A stretch of 64,000 bases of DNA, taken from Desulfobulbaceae bacterium UBA2273 (GTDB lineage: Bacteria > Desulfobacterota > Desulfobulbia > Desulfobulbales > Desulfurivibrionaceae). The position numbers were made by a program, and so were the translations under genes. The notes below the pieces were generated by a model that searched no databases, had not been told where the DNA came from, and was given only the letters and a program-made list of their open reading frames with translations. The stretch is from assembly GCA_002347095.1 (NCBI GenBank), contig DDWZ01000029.1:62001-126000 (forward strand), in the 5' to 3' direction. The number at the start of each line of letters is the position of its first letter. Position 1 is the stretch's first letter. This document shows positions 17,194-23,574 of the stretch, piece after piece.

Positions 17194-18297
17194 ATGGATA
17201 TGGAACACAAAGAACAGAGTGCGCACAGGCAGGATACTAGCTCGCCGCAGGGCGGGCCAACCGATCTGCGCGATCTCAGCCTGGAGCGGCTGGTCGAGTT
17301 TGTCGCGGGGCTGGGGCTGCCCGGCAAGCGGGCCAAGCAGATCTTTGCCCGGCTGCACCGTCCCGGGGTTCTTGATTTTTCCCAACTCGGGATCAGCCGG
17401 GAGGTGACAACCCTCCTGGCCGAGCATGCCGCCATGAGCAGCCTTTCCCCGGTTGCCGTGGAAAAATCGGCGGACACCACCGAAAAATTCGCCTTCCGGC
17501 TCGAAGACAACGCCATGATCGAGAGCGTGCTCATCCCCGAGGACGGCCGCCATACCCTGTGCGTTTCCTCTCAGGCGGGCTGCGCCATGGGCTGCCGCTT
17601 CTGCCTCACCGGGGGGTTGGGCTTTGTCCGCAACCTGCGCCCCGCCGAGATCGTGGGCCAGGTGCTGGCCGTGATGACCCATATGGTTGCGGGCGGGATC
17701 GAGCGGGCCACGCCTCGGGAGCTGCTCAACAATCTGGTGTTCATGGGCATGGGCGAGCCCCTGGCCAATTACGACAACCTGTTGACTGCGCTCAAGATCC
17801 TCATGGACGATCATGGCCTCGGCTTTTCCGAGCGGCGGATAACGGTCTCCACCTGCGGCCTTGTCCCGCGCATGGACGATCTGGGCCGGGATATCCGGGT
17901 CAATCTCGCCGTGTCGCTGCACAGTGCCGATGACGCGGTCCGCAGCAGTCTGATGCCGGTGAACAAAACCCATGGGCTGGAAGCGCTGCTCGCGGCCTGC
18001 CGCAGGTATCCGCTGGGGAAAAAGAAGGTGATTTTATTCGAGTACATCATGCTCAAGGGGATCAATGACTCCTTGGCCGATGCGCACCTGCTGGCGGAGA
18101 AGCTGCAGGGTATCCCCAGCCGGATCAACCTGCTGCCCTACAACGGCTCCGGGGATACGGAATTCTCCTGCCCGGACGGAGCGCAGACCCTGGCCTTCCA
18201 GAAGGTACTGCGCGAGGCGGGGTTCAACACCTTTATCCGGCAGAGCCGGGGCGCGGATATCTCCGCGGCCTGCGGCCAGTTGGCTGGTAAGATTTAG
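17194..18297 (+). CDS. rlmN: 23S rRNA (adenine-2503-C2)-methyltransferase / tRNA A37 methyltransferase
   Basis: The 367-residue radical-SAM enzyme methylates C2 of A2503 in 23S rRNA and A37 in some tRNAs. The cluster motif CAMGCRFC (Cys130, Cys134, Cys137) binds the 4Fe-4S cluster. LNNLVFMGMGEPLANYDN and INLLPYNGSGDTEFSCP are family hallmarks. The methyl-carrier cysteine lies near GADISAACGQL at the end. An N-terminal helical domain (~25-95) is present as in E. coli RlmN. The ATG at 17194 follows GAGGGGG. The gene is divergent from the efflux operon, so the AT-rich operator region may also influence it. It overlaps the convergent radical-SAM gene by four bases. Confidence 0.95.
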   Translation: MDMEHKEQSAHRQDTSSPQGGPTDLRDLSLERLVEFVAGLGLPGKRAKQIFARLHRPGVLDFSQLGISREVTTLLAEHAAMSSLSPVAVEKSADTTEKFAFRLEDNAMIESVLIPEDGRHTLCVSSQAGCAMGCRFCLTGGLGFVRNLRPAEIVGQVLAVMTHMVAGGIERATPRELLNNLVFMGMGEPLANYDNLLTALKILMDDHGLGFSERRITVSTCGLVPRMDDLGRDIRVNLAVSLHSADDAVRSSLMPVNKTHGLEALLAACRRYPLGKKKVILFEYIMLKGINDSLADAHLLAEKLQGIPSRINLLPYNGSGDTEFSCPDGAQTLAFQKVLREAGFNTFIRQSRGADISAACGQLAGKI

Positions 18298-19172
18298 AAG
18301 GATTGCCGGAAGGTGCAGCGGCGGCAGAGGGATTCTGTAAGGCGGCGCTGGGAAAAGCCGGTGCGCATGGCCTCGGCGCGGGGGTTGGCGCAGATTTCTG
18401 CAAGGGATTGCGCGTGGATGTTGCCCAGGGGGATATCCGCCTGGGCATCGAGGCAGCAGGGCACCACGGTGCCGTCCACCAGGATGGCGACATGATCCTT
18501 GAGCCCCCGGCAGGTTCCCTTGTCGCCCAGATCCGGGGCCGGTCCATGGGGCCAGGTGAAGCGGGGGTTCTGGCTCAGGAAAACCTTGGCGGCCAGGGTG
18601 AGGCCGTGGCCTGGGGTGAGTCTGTCGGCAAGCGGTTCGGGCAACCCGAAAAAATCCTCGAGCGTCTTCAGGATGGTCTCGTTGGGGGAGGGAAGATTGG
18701 TGCTTTTGGGCGGCAGATTCCAGAGCCGCAGGCTGATCAGCAGCCCGGTTGCCTCGGCTTCCCGGATAAAACTCAGTATTTCTGGGAGATATCCGGAAAT
18801 GGTTGGGTCGCCATCCTGTTCGCTGAAGCTGTGCAGCGAGATGTTGACCTGGCGCAGGGCAGGGCTGGCCAGTAAAAGTTCCCGGCGCTGGGACAGCAGG
18901 ATGCCGTTGGTGGTCAGATTGACCTTGAGACCGTGTTCCTGGCAGAGAGCGAGGATTTCAGCGAGTTCCGGATGCAATAACGGTTCGCCCAGGACATGCA
19001 GGGCAAGGTAGTCGGTGTACCCCCCTATTGTCCCGAGGATGGCGCGGAAATCCTCCGGCCGCATGAAGGCTTTGGCCCGGTCGCTCCGGAGGCAGAAGCT
19101 GCAGGCAAGATTGCAGCGGTTGGTGATCTCGATATATATCTTCTTGAATTTTTTCAAGGAGAGCGGGATCAA
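18294..19172 (-). CDS. Radical SAM protein with SPASM-like C-terminus
   Basis: A 292-residue radical-SAM enzyme. The cluster motif is CNLACSFC near residue 18, followed by the GGYTDYLALHVLGEPLLHPE region and an NLTTNGILL strand. The C-terminal third contains further cysteines (GTCRG, VPCCLD, SLCRRCTF) like a SPASM/Twitch auxiliary cluster site. The start is a TTG that overlaps the TGA of the small zinc-ribbon gene upstream (TTGA), so the pair is translationally coupled. The substrate is unknown; the SPASM group includes peptide- and cofactor-modifying enzymes. The gene converges on rlmN. Confidence 0.85.
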   Translation of the reverse strand: MIPLSLKKFKKIYIEITNRCNLACSFCLRSDRAKAFMRPEDFRAILGTIGGYTDYLALHVLGEPLLHPELAEILALCQEHGLKVNLTTNGILLSQRRELLLASPALRQVNISLHSFSEQDGDPTISGYLPEILSFIREAEATGLLISLRLWNLPPKSTNLPSPNETILKTLEDFFGLPEPLADRLTPGHGLTLAAKVFLSQNPRFTWPHGPAPDLGDKGTCRGLKDHVAILVDGTVVPCCLDAQADIPLGNIHAQSLAEICANPRAEAMRTGFSQRRLTESLCRRCTFRQSF

Positions 19173-19336
19173 TCAAATATTTCGATGTCGCCGTGTTTGC
19201 ATTCGGAGCAGCGGAGCATGGGGTCGATTTTTGAAAAGGCCACCCGCCACCCCTCTTTGGTGATGGTCTCGGCGAACTCCTCTTCACATTCGGAGCAGAG
19301 CCAACGGTCGCCTTGGGGCGTAACAAAGAGTTTCAT
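19169..19336 (-). CDS. Small zinc-ribbon-like protein coupled to the radical SAM gene
   Basis: A 55-residue open frame (MKLFVTPQGDRWLCSECEEE... ending HGDIEIFD). Two CxxC-type pairs (CSEC and CSEC) about 30 residues apart suggest a single zinc ribbon. Its stop codon overlaps the TTG start of the radical-SAM gene, and the coding sense is clear. GTGAAAAG precedes the ATG. The function is unknown; tight coupling suggests a partner or substrate-delivery role for the radical-SAM enzyme, which is inference. Confidence 0.7.
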   Translation of the reverse strand: MKLFVTPQGDRWLCSECEEEFAETITKEGWRVAFSKIDPMLRCSECKHGDIEIFD

Positions 19337-19458
19337 TCTTTTCACCTGGTTGCGAAGGTAATGGGAGCATCGCCATTTGCTGCTGTGTGGCGATGGTGTA
19401 TTCTTGCTTGGGCAACATAGTTGAAATTATGGAATGCGGCAAGAAATCAGTATGTTCA

Positions 19459-19852
19459 TTTCTTTGCTTACCCAAAGAAACGAACCAAAGAAAGGGCACC
19501 CGTGTCCCTTGTCCCGCCGAAGGCGGGATGCCCGGAGTTTATGCCCCGCATGGGGTACTCCTCGATGCTGCCGGGGCTTTGCAAACTCGGCTAACGCCTC
19601 AAACAGTGCAAAGCCCTTTTTCGGCAGCCTCTCCGGTGCTCGGCGGCGTGTCAATGGGATTTTTCCTTCCCTCCCCCATTTGTCCTGCCGCGCCTCGCAG
19701 ACGGGGGCGGAAAAGACGCGGAAACTGTTTGAGGGCGAAGCCCGAGTTTTTCCGCGTCCCGCCCTCGGCGAGAAGTAAGGGAAGCCCGCAGGGCCAGGAC
19801 TGGTTGGGGTGCCTTTTTCTTGTTTCTTCTTTTGGGCACGCAAAAGAAGAAA
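19459..19852. mobile_element. ~394-bp element with ~43-bp inverted ends (MITE-like)
   Basis: The left end (19459-19501, TTTCTTTGCTTACCCAAAG...GGGCACCC) and right end (19807-19852) are imperfect inverted repeats of each other. Each end contains its own small palindrome (CTTTGCTTACCCAAAG type). The interior is GC-rich with open frames on both strands but no ribosome sites or recognisable products. It sits between the zinc-ribbon gene and the RNase H gene. I read it as a non-autonomous repeat element, not as protein-coding DNA. Confidence 0.6.
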
Positions 19853-19925
19853 GAGAGAACGGCAGAAAGGTCATAGTTATATTCCCCGGATTTTTGGGCG
19901 GAATCAAAAAAAGGACAACCCAAAC

Positions 19926-20630
19926 ATGGCAGCAAAGAAATTCTACGCAATCCTGGCCGGGCGAGTGCCTGGCATCTACGATAACTGGCCCAAGGCCCAG
20001 GCCCAGGTCACCGGCTTTCAGGGCGCCCGATTCAAGGGCTTTGTCACCCGGGCCGAGGCCGAGGCCTGGCTGCAGAATCCCACCTCGGGCCAGGGCAGGC
20101 CAAGTAGCGCCAAAAGCACGGTTACATCCGGGCCTGCGGCAGGATCGGACACCTCCCCCAAGGAGGGCGTGGTCTGCATCTACACCGATGGCGGCGCCCG
20201 CTACAATCCTGGGCCGGGCGGGTACGGCATCGTGCAGATCTACAACGGTCAGCGCAAGGAGCTGTCCGGCGGCTTTCGCTTGACCACCAATAACCGGATG
20301 GAGTTGATGGGCTGCATCGTGGCCCTGCGCGAGCTGGAGCACCGCGACAAACCGGTGGCCCTGTATTCCGATTCCAGCTATGTGGTGAACGGGATCAGCA
20401 AAGGGTGGGCCAAGGGGTGGCGGAAACGGGGCTGGGTCAAGGCGGACAGGCAGCCTGCGGTGAATCCCGATCTCTGGGGCCAGTTGCTGGACCTCGTCGA
20501 GGGGCTGGACATCACCTTCAATTGGGTCAAGGGGCACAATGGCAATCCCTTTAACGAGCGTTGCGATGAACTGGCCGTGGCCTCGGCCCGCCAGCCGGAT
20601 CTGCCGGTGGATGTCGGATACAAGGGCTAA
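19926..20630 (+). CDS. rnhA: Ribonuclease HI with N-terminal viroplasmin (RNA-DNA hybrid binding) domain
   Basis: The 234-residue enzyme cuts RNA in RNA-DNA hybrids. Residues ~1-50 (KKFYAILAGRVPGIYDNWP, GFQGARFKGFVTRAEAEAWL) form a viroplasmin/caulimovirus-type hybrid-binding domain, as in eukaryotic RNase H1. A flexible linker leads to the catalytic domain (from ~80). The active-site acidic residues are present: Asp88 in YTDGGARYNPGPGG, Glu in NRMELMG, Asp in YSDSSYV, and the late NERCDELA. The start follows AAAAGGACAACCC just outside the inverted-repeat element. A G/C-rich hairpin follows the stop. Confidence 0.93.
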   Translation: MAAKKFYAILAGRVPGIYDNWPKAQAQVTGFQGARFKGFVTRAEAEAWLQNPTSGQGRPSSAKSTVTSGPAAGSDTSPKEGVVCIYTDGGARYNPGPGGYGIVQIYNGQRKELSGGFRLTTNNRMELMGCIVALRELEHRDKPVALYSDSSYVVNGISKGWAKGWRKRGWVKADRQPAVNPDLWGQLLDLVEGLDITFNWVKGHNGNPFNERCDELAVASARQPDLPVDVGYKG

Positions 20631-20639
20631 AGGGTAGAA

Positions 20640-20673
20640 AAAGTTCCCTCCCCCTTGGGGGGGAGGGCTAGGG
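20640..20673 (+). terminator. Possible terminator-like hairpin after rnhA
   Basis: CCCTCCCCCTTGGGGGGGAGGG is a strong hairpin ten or so bases after the rnhA stop. There is no U-tract, so it may be a processing or pausing structure rather than a true terminator. Confidence 0.4.
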
Positions 20674-20805
20674 AGAGGGGGAACAGCCAGGTAATCGGCA
20701 GGTCGGCACCTTCACCCACCCCCAGCCCCTCCCGTCAGGTAAGCGTAGACTCCGAGGGAGGGAAGTTTCTGTAAAAAAACAGCCGGACAACGAGGCAAGA
20801 AGAGA

Positions 20806-21912
20806 GTGCGGGTGAGCGAAAACGAAAGCCGACTCATGGAGACCTGGCGCAGGCAGTTGGCCCAGGAATACCGCCATCTCTGCTGGCTGTACCGGGTGCA
20901 GCTCCGGCCGCCGCTCTTTGAGATCCGGGAGGGCCAGAGCCGGGCCGGGTCCTGGTCGCCGGGGCTGGACACCCTCAGCCTCGCTTCCTGGCTGATCCGG
21001 GATCATTCCTGGGATGTGGTGCTGGAGGTGTTGAAGCATGAGATGAGCCACCAGTATGTCGAGCACCTGGGGAGGGGGGATGAGCTTCCCCACGGCCCGG
21101 CCTTTCAGGAGGCGTGCGACCGTCTGGGGGTGCATCCTGAATTTCGCACCGCCCAGGGAGCAATCCCGCGGCTGCTCACCGGGGCGGGGCAAAAGTCCGG
21201 AACCATGCTGGCCAGGGTGGAGAAGCTCTTCGCCCTGGCCCAGAGCGCCAACGAGCATGAGGCTGCCCTGGCCATGGCCAAGGCCAACACCATTCTGCGC
21301 CGGTACAACCTGGAACGGCTCGACCGCCAGGCCACGGATTACGATTACCTGATCCTCAAGCCGGGAACCAAGCGGATCTCCGCCCACCAGCGGGCCATTG
21401 CCGCGCTTCTTAAAGATTTTTTCTATGTCAACGTGGTCATCGCCCGGCAATTCGAGGCGAAAAGCGGCGAAACCCTGCGGGTGATCGAGCTGACCGGCGC
21501 CAAGGAAAACCTGGCCGTGGCCGATCACGTCTATCATTTTCTCGTCAGGCGACTGGGGTATCTCTGGCAGGAATACCGGAAAAATACGGGGGCTGCGTCC
21601 AGGGAGAAGAATTCCTATTGGCTGGGGGTGCTCAACGGCTTTCGGGAAAAGCTTCGCCGCCAGGATCAAGAGGCCATGGGCGTCACCGGCAATGAAACCG
21701 AAAGCAGCCTGATCTGCGCCTCGGATCCGGGGCTGATCCGCTACTACCGGGCGCGTTATCCCCGTCTACGCACCGTGCAGCATGCCGGACCCCGGGTGTA
21801 TGGAGATCCCTATCAGGCCGGGCAGCAGGAGGGGAAGCAGTTGGTCATCCACAAGGGGGTCGGCTCCGAGGCTGCCGGCGCCGGCACGGGTTTGTTGCTG
21901 GTCGAGGGCTAA
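20806..21912 (+). CDS. SprT-like zinc metalloprotease-fold protein with DUF2786 domain
   Basis: A 368-residue cytosolic protein. The N-terminal part carries LKHEMSHQYVEH (about residues 83-94), the HExxH-type zinc site of SprT-like proteins, with HGPAFQEACDRLG providing the third ligand region. Residues ~130-180 (ARVEKLFALAQSANEHEAAL...ILRRYNLE) match DUF2786, which often sits behind SprT-like domains. The rest is uncharacterised. The most upstream start is a GTG at 20806; GTG at 20812 or ATG at 20836 are alternatives and no strong ribosome site decides. SprT-family proteins elsewhere act on DNA-protein crosslinks; whether this one does is unknown. Confidence 0.8.
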   Translation: MRVSENESRLMETWRRQLAQEYRHLCWLYRVQLRPPLFEIREGQSRAGSWSPGLDTLSLASWLIRDHSWDVVLEVLKHEMSHQYVEHLGRGDELPHGPAFQEACDRLGVHPEFRTAQGAIPRLLTGAGQKSGTMLARVEKLFALAQSANEHEAALAMAKANTILRRYNLERLDRQATDYDYLILKPGTKRISAHQRAIAALLKDFFYVNVVIARQFEAKSGETLRVIELTGAKENLAVADHVYHFLVRRLGYLWQEYRKNTGAASREKNSYWLGVLNGFREKLRRQDQEAMGVTGNETESSLICASDPGLIRYYRARYPRLRTVQHAGPRVYGDPYQAGQQEGKQLVIHKGVGSEAAGAGTGLLLVEG

Positions 21913-21913
21913 T

Positions 21914-22014
21914 TTCCGTTCGCGGTGAGCCCTTCGACTTTGCTCAGGAGAACCCTGTCGAACCGCAGTTCCATTGCTACAACGGGCCTTCGGCAGGCTC
22001 AGGCCGAACGGATG
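21914..22014. repeat. Dispersed GACAGGCTCAG-type inverted repeat, locus 2 (degenerate)
   Basis: CCGTTCGCGGTGAGCCCTTCG at the left and CCTTCGGCAGGCTCAGGCCG at the right are diverged arms of the same repeat family found near 11.3 kb and 36.0 kb. Interruptions in the left arm (CGACTTTGCTCAGGAG) suggest it is decayed. Confidence 0.65.
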
Positions 22015-22020
22015 TATTCG

Positions 22021-22395
22021 TCATTTTTTCTCCTGTAGCAATGCCCCGAGGGCGGCAAAGGGGTTCGAGGTGGCAATCGAATCCTGTTTTTCTCCCGGTT
22101 TCAGCGCGCCATAGGCGTCGGCCACGCTCTGGCGGTCGTGCTCGTTGTCGTGGCAGTAGATGCACAACAGCTCCCAGTTGCTGCCGTCGGGCGGATTGTT
22201 TTCGTGGTTGTGGTCCTTATGGTGGACCGTGAGGTCGCGCAAGGCTTTGCCGGTGAATTCCCGGCCGCACCTGCCGCAGATCCAGGGATACATCTTGAGC
22301 GCTTTTTCCCGGTAGGTCTGGGCCCGCTGTTCCTGTGCCCGCTGGGCCTCTGGAAGCAGCCGGTTTTTGGTATCGCTTTTGGCCGGTGGTGTCAT
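22021..22395 (-). CDS. YajD-type HNH nuclease family protein
   Basis: A 124-residue protein with one HNH module: CGRCGREF, then TVHHKDHNHENNPPDG, then NWELLCIYCHDNEH. The two CxxC pairs hold a structural zinc and the central His residues are catalytic in the family. It closely matches YajD-type proteins in length and layout. A lysine-rich start and a short Ala/Leu tail flank the domain. The role is unknown. The gene stands alone, downstream of the Yip1 gene on the same strand but after its terminator. Confidence 0.88.
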   Translation of the reverse strand: MTPPAKSDTKNRLLPEAQRAQEQRAQTYREKALKMYPWICGRCGREFTGKALRDLTVHHKDHNHENNPPDGSNWELLCIYCHDNEHDRQSVADAYGALKPGEKQDSIATSNPFAALGALLQEKK

Positions 22396-22414
22396 GGGTT
22401 TTTGGTTCCGTGTT

Positions 22415-22448
22415 AAAAAAAAAAGGGGCTTCCTGGCGCAAGCCCCTG
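22415..22448 (-). terminator. Terminator of the Yip1-family gene
   Basis: On the minus strand AGGGGCTTGCG / AGGAAGCCCCT forms a stem followed by ten T's. It lies about 50 bases after the Yip1-family stop codon and just before the HNH gene. Confidence 0.85.
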
Positions 22449-22500
22449 CGGCTGGGTGAATTTTCGCGCTGTCCGGGGTGATTATTTTCTTGCCCCGGCA

Positions 22501-23031
22501 TCAGAGGGCCGGGGGGCCACCCAGCAAGGAAAACAGCAGCACCAGGATCAGGGTCTGAATGATCCAACCGATGGCGCATACTACCACGGCCCGCCAGGTG
22601 GCGGTGTAATCAAGGGCCTGCCGGACCGCGATTACCATGGCCACCAGCATCCAGATGGAAGCCACGGTGAAAACCAGCGTGCCCAGCCCCGGGATGAGCC
22701 CCAATATCCGGATCAGGCCGGGAGAGCTGGAAAAGCCGGTGGTGCGCAGCAATTGGCCAAGATCGGCTTCGGTTTGCGGTTCCGGCAGGAATTTGGTGCC
22801 GATGAAGTAGGCGAGATAGGCCCATACATACCAGCCGCCAAGGGCGCCCACCGTCCCGAGCAAAACCCCGGCGATCCCCAGGTTGGAAATACTGCCTATC
22901 CCCGCGGCGAGGCTGGAAAGCACCACCACCGCCATGGCCTGGCGCATGGTGCCTTTGTCCGCTTCGACCTCTTCATAGAGGTGGGCATCCAATTTCGCCG
23001 CGCGAATTATCCGATTGGTAAAAGTGTTCAT
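22501..23031 (-). CDS. Yip1-domain inner-membrane protein
   Basis: A 176-residue membrane protein. An amphipathic N-terminus (NRIIRAAKLDAHLYEEVEAD) is followed by about five membrane segments, with the family-typical GTKFLPEPQTEADLGQLLR between the second and third. This layout is that of bacterial Yip1-domain proteins, whose function is largely unknown. The start at 23031 is preceded by AAGGAG. It is monocistronic and ends at a strong terminator. Confidence 0.82.
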   Translation of the reverse strand: MNTFTNRIIRAAKLDAHLYEEVEADKGTMRQAMAVVVLSSLAAGIGSISNLGIAGVLLGTVGALGGWYVWAYLAYFIGTKFLPEPQTEADLGQLLRTTGFSSSPGLIRILGLIPGLGTLVFTVASIWMLVAMVIAVRQALDYTATWRAVVVCAIGWIIQTLILVLLFSLLGGPPAL

Positions 23032-23574
23032 CGTAGCTCCTTACAAGTATTGAATATTCAGGTGGGAATGATGGGCGCAAACCCGTGGTTGCAATTGCGG
23101 CGCAGGACGGAATGGTCAAGAAGTCAAGCCAGCCTCCCGGAAATTTTGGGGAGAGCGTACCCATTGCCGGCCAAACCGGGGAAGCACGGTCATCCCCCAG
23201 CAATCATAAAAACATCCCATACGCCTAAGAGATTGTCAATACTTGAAAAATGTTGGAATGGCCAGGCTTTCCGGCGCAGTTCCTTTAAGCGGGGGACGCT
23301 GGCCGCGGGCAATGCTACCCATTTGCCTCGGCACACGGAAAAATCGAGACAGTTGGGATTCTCCTCTTCGATAAAAATCTGCCAAGGCGGAAAGAGCGCG
23401 CGGCTATTTCCTTTTTGCTCCCTTGTAGTGGGGGCTGATCTCCGACTCTCACCGGTGCGGGTCTTGGGAAAGAGGAGGGGGGGGAAAAATGACGGGAGCA
23501 GGCCGCCTTTTCTGTTACACTTGCCTTTTGGCAGGATGGGGTTTTTGACTCTGGGCGAACCGGAAAGGAGTTGT
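23032..23574. other. Intergenic region before ydbH
   Basis: About 540 bases between divergent genes. An open frame on the plus strand runs through it into ydbH, but its translated sequence is low-complexity and unlike YdbH, so I treat it as non-coding. The ydbH promoter must lie here; no clear operator is visible. Confidence 0.5.

Noticed and set aside
19427..19843. Overlapping open frames inside the inverted-repeat element
   Set aside because: They occur on both strands, lack ribosome sites and have low-complexity Arg/Pro/Ser-rich products.
22456..23574. Upstream extension of the ydbH frame
   Set aside because: It has no YdbH similarity and overlaps the divergent Yip1 gene; the GGAAAGGAG at 23.56 kb marks the real start.
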